DNA of 64,000 nucleotides from Nematostella vectensis (Eukaryota > Cnidaria > Anthozoa > Actiniaria > Edwardsiidae), in the NCBI RefSeq assembly GCF_932526225.1, contig NC_064048.1, forward strand, positions 9,996,188 through 10,060,187. Direction: 5' to 3'. Of this stretch, positions 12,601-22,463 are shown piece after piece; positions within the stretch are counted from its first letter, which is position 1, and each line of letters opens with the position of its first letter. The notes under the pieces were generated by a model, which worked only from the letters and a program-made list of their open reading frames with translations, was not told the origin of the DNA and did not search any database. Position numbers and translations under genes: made by a program.

Positions 12601-14949
12601 GATATTCAAGAAAAATATTCAACATAAACATCTGGAGAAGTCCAATTTGTATGAAACACCTGGCATTTAAAATCACTTTACAAGGACAAAATGTCAAAAT
12701 GATGATTTAAATGATTGTTATTGTTGGCTTACAAGCTGAAGTAAGGACGCTGCAGCTAGAAGTGATATGACAGTTGCCGGGGTGATCATCACATCGTCGT
12801 TGTAAAGAGAACCAAAGGCCACATCTAAAGCTGTTGAAAATATTTACCATTTTATTGTCATTTTCATGAAAAAAGCACAAATATAATATAGTCACAGCTG
12901 TAGAAAAAAAGAACAATTTAGTAATCCATTGATAAATGTAGCGAGTGGATGCCGTTTAGTTGTCTCAAAAGCTGGTGGCCATGATAACTATAAAATAAAA
13001 TGGCCAATATTTTGGGACTTTGGAAGAACACCACTTACAAATAGAAGTATGAAATAGTGATTGAGTGACAAATATTCCAGGAATGTCTACATGACATTGG
13101 GACCGATCATAAAAAGGTGTTCACAGCTAATATAAAATAAAGAAATCGGGTAACCAATATTTCAAGACCTCGGAAAGCAGCCAGTAGTCTACTACTTGTT
13201 ACAGTACCTTCAACAGTCACATTGTCATCAGGGACTTGAATTGTAATAAAGTCTTCTGTTGATTCTTTCCATGACCCACTCAGCATTCCTTGAAAATACC
13301 CAGACTTGAGGAAACACAGAGAATAAAAAATAAAACCTATTAATATTTTTAGGTTTGAGAGACAGAGCTGTTTCATTTTTAGTTTATTTTGCACTATTTT
13401 TGGATACAGTCACACTGTGTTTCAATACAAAACATTATTTCACAGATGCTTCTGGCCTAAAAAGGGCTAAGACTCAACATTATCACACAAAAAAACTTAT
13501 TTACATCTTTTTTTGAACAACAGTGTTAAGTGACATTGTACAGCTGTACTTTTTTCTTTGATAAACATTTTTTTACCTTTAAAAATTACTTTGCTTTGAA
13601 TTTTTGAGGAATAGCTTTCACATTTCTTTCCACATTTCCATTGCTTTCCATATAGGATGGGTGGTGGGAAAAAACATTGGTGGATGAAACCCTCATTATA
13701 CAGACATGTATAGGGAAAATATTGGGAAATATTGCTATCTTCTTTTTTACTATGTTTACTCTTACATATTGACCAAATATACAAAAGAATACTGTTACCT
13801 GTTTAAGATAAATCTTATGAAGCTTCCATTGCTTTCCTGTAATGATTAACAATCAAGGAAAGTGTGTTAGACCATTATAAATACTTTTAGAGATACAATT
13901 AGTTGTTTTTAATTACACACAGTAGGCAGGATTAGCTAGGAGGGAGATATGAAGGACAAGGGAAGATGGGAAAAGGATGGTAGGGAGATTTTAGAGGGAT
14001 GGGAGGGGAATAGGAGGGAGATGATGGGGATGGGAGGGGGATGTTGGGAGGGAAACAGAAGGGATATAGAAGGGAGATGGGGGGGACATGAGGAAGATGG
14101 GATTTGTGGCCGATGGGAGGAGGGTGGCGGGAGTGGGAGGGGAACAGGAGGGAGATGGTAAGGAGGTGACATGAAAGAGATGGGAGGTGTAGGATGGGAA
14201 GGGGAGGGTAATGGGGAGGGATGTGCAGGCAAAATTATGCAAAAGCCAATTATTTTCAACTCTATGACATCATAGACAAGATCCATAGGCATGAGCTGTT
14301 AGTGGACATGTACAGTAATTGTCCTCTTATTTGCCGCAAGGAAAGGTGAGATAGAAAGCTTTGTGAGTACTTTAACCTATTTAGAGTTCATTTTACCTGT
14401 GTCATAAGAACAAGAACTCTTCTGTAATAGAGAAACAGATGAAAAGATGGCTTATTGCTGGGTGTATTTCTATCAAAATAGCAGCTGACTGCCCAAAAAC
14501 CAACAAAATTAAACAAATTCAATATGCAGCCATATCATTGTTTAGTTTTCAAATATTATTTTATTTAGAAGGAATTAATTTGACAGACTGCTATTTCTGG
14601 GTGAGGGGGTGGTATTTTTATCCTGGGTACTTTGGCCCTGTCGAACTGTCATGTTTTTAGCTGAGAGCTTACCTAACGCTGCTATTGTAATGTCACTTCC
14701 TTCTCCGTCCTTGAAAAGAGTTTGATAGATATATCCTGATGTCCTTCGTGGCCTTTTACTGCAAATATATGTTTTCTCAAATGAAATCCTTAAAAATTAA
14801 GCTTTTAGATTAAATTCCAAACATTAAGCTTACCTCTTGGGAATTTCAATGACTTGATCCGTATCCTCACTTTCTTCCTCGTCGTCATCATTGGCCTCGC
14901 TCCAGCTTCTTTTCCCTTTATTGACTTCATTTGATAATACAGATCCCAT
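9620..14949 (-). CDS. GMCL1: GMCL1 / germ cell-less, BTB-BACK adaptor (complete, 11 exons)
   Basis: Exons in transcript order: 14949-14834, 14758-14673, 13836-13799, 13304-13208, 12830-12733, 12534-12356, 11902-11669, 11033-10957, 10659-10511, 10140-9850, 9709-9620. All junctions agree in phase and give 484 residues. GMCL proteins are BTB adaptors for cullin-3 ubiquitin ligases at the nuclear envelope, needed for germ cells in flies. The BTB domain spans roughly residues 50-160 (YIYQTLF, SDITIAALG, SGYFQGMLSGSWKES), a BACK-like region follows (SPNLFVMQIEVDLYT, EGKPFVPAFR), and the conserved C-terminal GCL domain carries YCWRWTGFLYGLD. The N-terminus MGSVLS fits an N-myristoylation signal and precedes a basic/acidic linker. 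Introns hold a LINE 3' fragment, a SINE relative and a G-rich tract. A long + strand frame at 10003-10314 is antisense shadow. Confidence 0.95.
11451..11600 (-). mobile_element. LINE reverse-transcriptase 3' end fragment
   Basis: On the minus strand an open stretch encodes IEAGRYSRLYRSPEERLC, then CxxC, then EDEWHFLLRCPIYDNLR and a stop at 11451. This is the cysteine/histidine tail that closes the ORF of many CR1/RTE-like non-LTR retrotransposons. It is cut upstream by a stop. It lies in the GMCL1 intron, 68 nt from exon 7. Confidence 0.75.
12125..12265 (+). mobile_element. Decayed SINE relative (3' half)
   Basis: CAACAATTGTGATCTAAGCT and GTGGTAAGACATA match the body of the SINE at 4245-4285 with substitutions, and a T-rich tail follows. 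The tRNA-like head is not recognisable. Confidence 0.6.
13930..14225. repeat. Polypurine G-rich tract in a GMCL1 intron
   Basis: About 290 bases of GGGAGG/GGAGAT-type repeats on the + strand, with very few pyrimidines. It sits in the intron between GMCL1 exons 2 and 3, so the primary transcript contains the C-rich complement. Long open frames here, in both directions, are composition artefacts. Confidence 0.9.
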
Positions 14950-16813
14950 CACTGGCGGTTATTTTAACCCTGTCCAGTATCGACCCAACGGAGATAGTTA
15001 ATCATCCATAAAATATGTCCTAAATTTCTTAGCAACTACGTTGAAACTCAGTCAAAAAAATAATTCTTAAACAACCTACATGTATTAAGTATAAAGCTAT
15101 ATCATAGCTTATTAAATGGATAGAAAATTGTGAGGAACTAAGAGCTAAATTAGCTCATTTCCTGTCAAAACAAGAAACGACAACGTTCGTCCGCCATGTT
15201 TGTTGATACTATAAAAATATTTTCGCTAAGTCTTATGGGAGTTTCATCTGATTTGGGTACCCTGTGGTAGTACCTAACGCTTTCAGTTTTTATTCTTCAT
15301 TTTCTGTTTCAACTAATATAGGTAAAATCATAGGTTAGATAAACGTATTATAGCAAGTCAAAGGGTTTTATTACTGCTTTAAGCTATTTTCCCTATTTCG
15401 ATTTAAATTTATCAGCTAAAAGTTTTTTTTCTTTTGTACAAATTTCCCAGAAGACATTGCAGTCGAGACCTACTGCGCGAATAGGCTTCTGGGATACCTT
15501 TAGTCAATGGATGGTTTGTAATTCAAACATGCCCCAAGAACATTTTTTATTTTGACCACAGTTTACGCATTCCCTGCCAAAACCTACTCCGTTAACGGTA
15601 AGAAATATATTTGGAGTTTCTTGTGTGAAATTGTTTGGTTCAGAAACGGCGATTACGCGGAAATATTTAGCGATTGCGAAATCTCAGATCGTTCGAAAGT
15701 TTGACAGCTTCAAAGCTATCATGTAGTCCTTTAGTGAAGGTGTTGAACGTTTGTGAAATTCGTTAAAATAATCTGGCTGAGTTATGTTATGTGGTGTTAT
15801 GTGTACACACGATAAACATTAGGGCAAGTACTTACTTAAGTTAGTATCAGCAAAATCTTTTAAAACTAATTCTATATCAGAAGAAAGAAATGTCGTGATT
15901 GATTCATGGAAGAACTAAGCTTATATAAGAAGAGTACTTAAAATAAAATCATCAATAAACTTAGAGAAATTTTCGAGAAGATGTATTACAGATAACAGCT
16001 GAATGTTATGATGCGGATGAGAGATTTTGGTAGCCATGAAAATTAACTGACATCCTACCATCCTCAGGTGTATTTTATAGCTTATTTACAATCAGTTATC
16101 AGAAAAAAATCAATAAATCATTGATTGGTATAACTGAAATAATGATTGATCAAAGTTAAACAAGGATTGCAGCTAATCACATTGATTGGTATTATTGCAT
16201 GATGAAAATCAATCATTCGTCAGTTGATTGTTATTGCTATGGACTGGTATTGGTTCTGATTGATTAATTGGGCTGGTAGAATATAACGTTAACTGTATTT
16301 AAAAGATGCTCAAAGCCTTTTGGAATTACCTGGCATTATGGTAAAACCTATTAGTAAAAAGTGTATTATTCATTTGAGGAACAAACAAAGGACATCAACA
16401 TTTTTACAAGGCAATAGTTGATATTGTGACCATCTTGACAGTTTGAGAGAGCGATAAGGATAGAAGAAAATGTTGTATCTGAGTGATGTAAACTAGGGTT
16501 GTCTCAAGATCAGCAGTTTCAAACAAGTTCTGAGCCAGCTGAATAATGCCCTAATCAACACTTCTACCTTGATTTTGTTCCATATTTAAGCAGCTAAATC
16601 TCCTAGCCAACCGTTAGATAAATTACTTAGGGACAATCCTGCACTAGCCATCCAGTATGGCAGGACAACAGTGTAGATCAGAACAGAGAAACCACCTATT
16701 TAGGAAGTTCCAGTCAATCAAAGTTTCTTTACGTTCAGTTTGGCTTATGTTTGGCCACAATATCACAGGTTGCACTCTTATAATTGTTTCTAATCTACAG
16801 ATTGTCCATTGCC
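14950..16813. promoter_or_regulatory. Divergent upstream region of GMCL1 (-) and the ELAV gene (+)
   Basis: No coding exon is seen in this 1.9 kb. An ATGGCGGA motif on the minus strand at about 15192-15199 lies 240 bases upstream of the GMCL1 start. Two inverted TTCCCAGAAG/TCCCAGAAGC motifs lie at about 15436-15503. The ELAV 5' UTR appears spliced, because TTTCTAATCTACAG ends at 16800, 13 bases before its start codon. Imperfect TGATTGAT/ATCAATCA inverted stretches occur at 16090-16270. Confidence 0.5.
15436..15503. promoter_or_regulatory. Paired inverted ZNF143/SBS-like motifs
   Basis: GTACAAATTTCCCAGAAGAC then ATTGCA on the + strand (15436-15461), and ACTAAAGGTATCCCAGAAGC on the minus strand (about 15503-15484), both resemble the ACTACAATTCCCAGAATGC element bound by ZNF143/Staf in metazoan promoters. 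Motif resemblance is from memory, so the function is inferred. Confidence 0.45.
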
Positions 16814-17881
16814 ATGGCTTCATACCAGTATGGAACTTCTCAATTTGCTAACAATACAACAGAAGTTTCCCATAGTGCACCACATCCATATGCCCCATAC
16901 CCCCCAGCTCTCACACAACAGCCAGAACCACAGGAAGCCCAAGAATCTAAAACCACTCTGATTGTCAATTACATCCCTCAAGATATGACTGACCAGACTT
17001 TCAGAATGATGTTTGAGGCCGTCGCATCGTTAAATAATTGCAAGATAGTTCGCCACAAGCCTTCAGGGTGGAGCTACGGGTTTGGGTTTGTTGATTACAA
17101 CACTACTGAGGATGCGCAAAAGGCCATTGATAAGTTGAATGGCTTTACTATTGGTAACAAGGTGCTAAAGGTGGCCTTTTCCCGTCCTGGCGGAGACAAC
17201 ACTAAAGGGGCCAATCTCTACGTTTGTAACATCCCAAAACAGCTGCCTGAGGTGGAGTTCCGAAAGGCCTTTGAGGCCTATGGGAATATCGTCAACTGCC
17301 GCCTTCTGAGAGATAAATCCACAGGACTCCCGAAAGGTTGTGGCTTTGTCTTGTATGACAAAAAGGCGGAGGCACAGGCAGCAATCAGTAGCCTGTCGGG
17401 GACATTTTTCCCAGGCTCCACAATGGGTCTGCAGATTAGATACGCTGATGACAACTCCGCTAAAGTGCGCCCTCCTAATAATGTCCCAAACTTTGGTCAA
17501 CAAATGGGTGGACCAGGGCCAATCCGACCCCCAGCAAACCGATTCCAAGCACGATTTAACCCTATGGGAGGTGGGCCCCTACCGCAACAAAAGATGACGC
17601 ATATGAATGGCAATAAGAGCCAAGCCCCACCTGGGTGCACACTATACGTGTATAACATTGGGTACGATGCAAACCAGGAAGGTATCACTGCCCTATTCGG
17701 ACAGTGTGGCATAGTTAATAAGGTTGACATCATGTGGGACTGGCAACGGCAACAATGTAAGGGCTTTTGTTTTGTTACTATGGCAACCCAAGAGGAAGCC
17801 CAGAATGCAATTCAGACCCTCAATGGGTTCATGTACACCAATAAGCCACTACAGGTATCTTTGTACAGTAAAAGGTTTTGA
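16814..17881 (+). CDS. ELAVL: ELAV/Hu-family RNA-binding protein, three RRMs, single coding exon
   Basis: A continuous frame of 355 residues starts at GCCATGG (16814), which fits the Kozak context better than the upstream in-frame ATG at 16784; that one precedes a likely splice acceptor at 16800. ELAV proteins bind U/AU-rich mRNA and control stability, splicing and 3' end choice, mostly in neurons. RRM1 is at about 48-124 (RNP2 LIVNYI, RNP1 YGFGFVDY), RRM2 at 134-212 (LYVCNI, KGCGFVLY), and RRM3 at 276-354 (LYVYNI, KGFCFVTM). A Pro/Gly/Gln hinge at 213-275 separates RRM2 from RRM3, the classical Hu layout. The N-terminal 45 residues are Tyr/Pro/Gln-rich. The gene ends five residues after RRM3 at YSKRF. 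Orthology to a particular ELAV paralogue cannot be settled here. Confidence 0.95.
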   Translation: MASYQYGTSQFANNTTEVSHSAPHPYAPYPPALTQQPEPQEAQESKTTLIVNYIPQDMTDQTFRMMFEAVASLNNCKIVRHKPSGWSYGFGFVDYNTTEDAQKAIDKLNGFTIGNKVLKVAFSRPGGDNTKGANLYVCNIPKQLPEVEFRKAFEAYGNIVNCRLLRDKSTGLPKGCGFVLYDKKAEAQAAISSLSGTFFPGSTMGLQIRYADDNSAKVRPPNNVPNFGQQMGGPGPIRPPANRFQARFNPMGGGPLPQQKMTHMNGNKSQAPPGCTLYVYNIGYDANQEGITALFGQCGIVNKVDIMWDWQRQQCKGFCFVTMATQEEAQNAIQTLNGFMYTNKPLQVSLYSKRF

Positions 17882-18760
17882 TGTAGAGAACATTATTGTA
17901 AAAGGTATTATTAGTTATTATTTATCAGATGTATTCCCTGCAGGAGGTAGTTGTTTCAAAGGTGATTTTATGCCGATGGCAAGGAGCTGATTTCTTCAGT
18001 TTGAAATACAGTTTTTATCAAACTCACATTGAAGAATTATTCACAAGCTACATTATGGCATCCACAAATTGAAATCCACCACCAATTGCTTCCATTAGCC
18101 TTAAAAGTTTATTTTGTCTGAAGGAAAGATGTGTTTTAGGGCTTGGATATCAAGGATGTAATTCAGCAACTTTTTAAGATGTTCTATTTCCTACCAGCCT
18201 GCAAAATCTGTTTTACTTCATCCTTTTTTACTCCTTTTTTTTACTACTGTGGGTTAAATCTTAAGCCATTTGTAGCCCGCATGCAGGCATTTGATGGTAT
18301 TTCTATCATGAAAAAACAGCCTCAGGCAACCGCTGTAGTAGTGGTCAGAGGATTCTGCTTTGCAGGCTAAGCTATTGGTTGTGTTAAACAGAGAGTCAAG
18401 TAGGATAGATTATGTACCAGCCATTTCAGTGACTTTGGCTGGAAAAAGAGCCTAAGAGTCTGGCGGCATAAGCTAGAAGCAACTCTGCAGGACTAATTTT
18501 AACATCCCTGTGAGTAAATTAATGTTAAAGTTTTAAACATGGATATTTTGGTTTTATTTGTCATGATACAATAAGTGATATGATGAAGAGAAGAAAATTG
18601 ATCACAAATAATCTATTGTTCATAGACTTGTTAATTAAAAAAAATATAGAGAGAATTTCTTCTCACAAAAGTATATGTGGTTAGGCTGCACCCTTAGAGG
18701 CGTGGCCTAGGGGACCCTCTGGCAGCATATGGCAATTCAATACGAAATAAACAATATTAG
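17882..18760 (+). other. ELAV 3' UTR
   Basis: AU-rich sequence begins right after the stop (TATTATTAGTTATTATTTAT near 17907-17926), a kind of element ELAV proteins themselves bind. A canonical AATAAA lies at 18746-18751. No other gene is supported. Confidence 0.55.
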
Positions 18761-19042
18761 GGATCTACCCTCCTGTAAAAAGCTAGGGATTATACTATAG
18801 TTGATCCTCTTTCTATAGCAATTCCTTTTTCTTGGTTCTGCATCCCCTACAACCCCTTCCCTAGATCTACCCTTGCCCCTAGTGCCAAAGACCTTGTTAA
18901 TCTTGGACTAATGTACCTCAACATTGGGTAAGGAGAGTTTGTCGTTCCTTGCATTAGATACAGTGATTTCAAATGATACTCTTGAAGCCCTGAAATTATT
19001 GCGTGACCACAGGCAGCCCAATCATCGGCATCTAGTGGAACA

Positions 19043-19050
19043 TGACGTCA
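19043..19050. promoter_or_regulatory. CRE-type palindrome TGACGTCA
   Basis: A perfect 8-bp CREB/ATF site lies about 150 bases upstream of the STYXL1-like start codon, in otherwise non-coding DNA. A second perfect copy at 10263-10270 lies in a GMCL1 intron and has no evident promoter role. Confidence 0.45.
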
Positions 19051-19201
19051 CGCCGTATTTTATTCGATTTGGTGCTTCTTTGGCCCGTTTAGTTGAGAGG
19101 AGCTGAGCTGAAAAGCCCTGAATCTTTTGGGTTTTACTTTCTGTACCCCTCCAAACAACTCCAACGAATTAAAAACTATGGGTTTGCAGGATTTGTAAGC
19201 T

Positions 19202-20593
19202 ATGGGATCTGCTTACTCTAAGACGAAGCCGTTTGATAAAAAATCACATAGCGGTTATGAAGTGAAGGCGAAAAAGGCAAGCAAAAGAGACGAACAAGTG
19301 ACAAGCGTGAAATCGGAAGAGAGTAAGGCCACTGAATGTGCCACGGGGAACTCTGTTTGCGAAAGAAAGGATAGTAAACAGTTTTGGATCTCTCATTTGA
19401 AGTTTAAACGAAACAGTAGCCTCGATTTTAACAACACTGGCTCTTGTTCAAAACAGGAGTCGAATTCGGATTTTAAGACAGACAAAAAACAAATAGGGAA
19501 TCATTATACTTCGACCTCGGTTAGCAGTGGTTCAAATTTACAAAAGTCAAAGATAGAATTAGAGAAACCAAATGCGAGATGTAATAACGAAGGGGGGAAA
19601 GATTTTACTGGAAAAGATCTGTCAAAAGATGGCGAAAATTCATCAAGTATTGAACCAAATTCCCCTGTTGCTAGCAACACAAAGGATCAGTTCCAGTCAG
19701 TAAACACACAAGAGTTGTATAATTATTTAAACGATGGTGCATTATCACCATGTATATGTGACACATCCTACATGCTTCTAATAGATACTAGGGGCAGAGA
19801 ATTATACGAGAAATGTCACATCCTACTCGCCCGATCTTCTAAGACATTGTTCACAGAACTTCAATCATACTCATTGTATGGAATTACGACAGGTATAAAC
19901 CTTGAGAATGCTCTAAATGGCTTTGCATTTGTTATAGTTTATGGCAACTATGTTGGCAATAACAATCTCCAAGAATCAAAGGAATATAAGTTGATACGTG
20001 AATTGGAAAGTTATGGTGTGGAACCTTATCTTTTAGCTGCAGGATTTGAAGCTTTCTATACGGAGTTTCCTTTTTTATGCACTGACAAACAGTTCTATCA
20101 ACTAGAAGACTACAAGAGGATACAAATATACCCATCAATAATTCTGCCAAAGCAACTTTACCTAGGAAAAGGTGATCAAGCAACCAACAAGAAAATAATG
20201 GAAGACTTGAAAATTACTCACATCGTGAACATAACGCAAGAACACAAGAGTGCATTTCCAGAAAGCATTGAGTATCTAACTTTGCAACTAGATGATGTCC
20301 CTCAAACTCAGCTGATAAACTTCTTTGAGAAGACGACTAAGTTTCTAAGTGACGCTATTGACGGTGGTGGTTGTGTGATGGTGCATTGTAATATGGGTGT
20401 GAGTAGAAGCTCTTCAGTAACACTTGCATATCTCATCAAGTCTAAAAGGTGGACCTTGGGAGATGCATATAGTTTTATCAAGGAACGCCGTTCCTGCGTC
20501 CGTCCAAACCGGGGTTTCCTAAAGCAGCTTGCAACTTGGGAGGAAATGATTCTTGGGAAGAGGTTCACAGATCCGGATGACTTGTGGTTTTGA
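19202..20593 (+). CDS. STYXL1: STYXL1-like rhodanese plus dual-specificity phosphatase, catalytically intact, single exon
   Basis: The 463-residue frame begins MGSAYS, an N-myristoylation-type signal, and no upstream in-frame ATG competes. Residues 1-165 are Ser/Lys-rich and probably disordered. A rhodanese-like domain (about 168-300, LLIDTRGRELYEKCHIL) lacks a catalytic Cys in its loop (IVYGNY). A DUSP domain (about 310-455) carries the signature HCNMGVSRS with nucleophile Cys396 and Arg402, candidate general acids Asp364/365, and RPNRGF near the end. The rhodanese-DUSP order and the closing WEEMILG resemble STYXL1 (MK-STYX). From memory, vertebrate STYXL1 has lost the catalytic Cys and is a pseudophosphatase. 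This protein should therefore be able to dephosphorylate Tyr/Ser/Thr substrates, perhaps at membranes. Confidence 0.88.
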   Translation: MGSAYSKTKPFDKKSHSGYEVKAKKASKRDEQVTSVKSEESKATECATGNSVCERKDSKQFWISHLKFKRNSSLDFNNTGSCSKQESNSDFKTDKKQIGNHYTSTSVSSGSNLQKSKIELEKPNARCNNEGGKDFTGKDLSKDGENSSSIEPNSPVASNTKDQFQSVNTQELYNYLNDGALSPCICDTSYMLLIDTRGRELYEKCHILLARSSKTLFTELQSYSLYGITTGINLENALNGFAFVIVYGNYVGNNNLQESKEYKLIRELESYGVEPYLLAAGFEAFYTEFPFLCTDKQFYQLEDYKRIQIYPSIILPKQLYLGKGDQATNKKIMEDLKITHIVNITQEHKSAFPESIEYLTLQLDDVPQTQLINFFEKTTKFLSDAIDGGGCVMVHCNMGVSRSSSVTLAYLIKSKRWTLGDAYSFIKERRSCVRPNRGFLKQLATWEEMILGKRFTDPDDLWF

Positions 20594-22463
20594 TATACCT
20601 ACAGTGAACTTTTTCCAGGGGGGGACTCTAATAAAAACAGACGGGGGGATCTTTTGCTTGTTACAAATACCCTTAATTAATAGTGTATTTGTTAGGATGA
20701 CGTAATACCAGCTGACAGATTCTCAAAATTTTGCAAAGATAAGTTCCTGGACTACATCAATATATTGTGATTCTTGCCAATGACTTTCAGCTTATAAACA
20801 GCTTTCTGGCGTCGGCCAAATACATTTTTGAAGAATTTAAAATTTATTAGTGGTAGGAACAACATAATGTGTTCTTTGAGACTCTGCAGTAAGTTGGCTT
20901 GATTGAGGGGCCTAATGTTCTCCAATAGGGTTCTGGATTCCGGATACTTCTGGATTCTGGATTACAGATTCCATCTGTTTTTTTCCTGTGGATTCCAGAT
21001 TCCATTTTTGTTTTCCAAGATATGAATCAACACAAGGTTGAAAAGGTATTTTTAATGCCTCTGTGAAACAGAGTGGTTGCGCTGGCGTTTCGAGCATTAG
21101 CCCTTTGTCCGAGCAAAAGAAACTGAATAGGATGGGTGAGTGGTATTTATGGTGTAGTGTGCGAACTTGGCTATAGAGCCCCCCTAGGTATAAACGAAAA
21201 ACTGTCCTTTGCAAAGATAATAACAATTTCTTTAGCGTGTCCCACTCTAATTGCCTATTGTTCCTTTGTCAGACCATGGGCGTGCCACCAGCTTACTGCC
21301 TATTGTTCCCACACTACACTATAAATACCACTTGGATTCCGGATCTAGTGTGTGGATTCCGTATGCTAGTAACATGGATTTTGAATTCCAAGTCCCATTT
21401 TTTCATGGATTCCAGATTACCTTGTTGGCCAATGAAAACTCTGCCTCAGACACATTGTCATAAAAGTTAAGGAACAAATTTGAGAAAGCATCCATTTTTA
21501 TTGGCTGATTTGGGGGAGATTTTGCTATATTTTTATTGCATTCATAAAATATAGCATAATATTGTATTTTTAGGTGTTTTCTTCTAGTATTCTTCTCATA
21601 ATTTGTCTTTCAGTATTGGTTAAAAACAATAACAAAGGTGAGGCTGAAAAGGCCTCTTTAAATAATGAAGCCAAAGTGGAGATCAGCATTCGAAAATTTT
21701 CGGTGCATGTTCATATTAAGCAGATGCCTGCAAAAAAAAACTTTTTACAAGAGCATTATCTGACAGAAAATGTATTTATTTTTCAATGAGAATTAATGAG
21801 CATTTTCAAAGCTTCACAATTGTAATTTAAGTTATATTTATATATTTTTAACGTTTTGCAATATGACACTATGATGCTATACAGTATTTTTGTATATTCA
21901 ATTATTAAAAAAACATCTTACTCCATGTTTTTTTTTCTGCAATACAGTGTACAATGAACCCCTGATAACTCGGACTCAAAGAACTTAAAATCTCTGCTAA
22001 CTCGAACTGACTCAGATAACTCAAGTATCCCCACTAACTTGAACTGTTTTTGTTTCTAGGGTTTAAGTTCTGCTTTATGCGATGTCACCTATATTTGTAA
22101 CGGTCGATACTGCTTTTCTAGTAGGTAGCTAATTTAGTCTTTTTTTCTATGTTCTTCAAAATACCTGCATGGTGTTACCCATAATGCAATGGTGCATAGC
22201 TAGTTGGACGTGGGCTGCATATCCCTTATCCCCCTTTTAAGTTCGAGCGCATTTTGCTTTTTTCAAGGGCAGAATGCGATTGGGCAACCACTCCCTGCGT
22301 CTATTTAACAATTAATTTATTGATTTAACAGCATTGATTAATCAACTGACTGATATGACTGACAAATTGATTGAATGGCCTATTGATTGATTGTAATTGT
22401 ACAAGGCAAGGGGAGATATATGGATACATAAAATTTGTTCGATCTTATCCAATCTGTCCGGTT
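20594..22463. other. Intergenic DNA between STYXL1-like and GPCR genes: foldback and repeat remnants
   Basis: AATAAA at 20630-20635 may end the STYXL1-like mRNA. Around 20925-21430 there are many TGGATTCC/GGATTCTGG units in inverted arrangement, with clear inverted arms at 21142-21172 and 21298-21330 (GGTATTTAT..GTAGTGTG). At 21951-22060, ATGAACCCCTGATAACTCGG with repeated AACTCGA units resembles the end of a pogo-type element with no partner found. No gene is supported; short frames here are not conserved-looking. Confidence 0.5.

Noticed and set aside
13936-14292. Pro/Ser/His-rich protein on the minus strand
   Set aside because: It is the pyrimidine strand of a G-rich intronic tract, with no domain and no splice fit.
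17165-17733. Minus-strand genes
   Set aside because: Shadows of the ELAV coding region.
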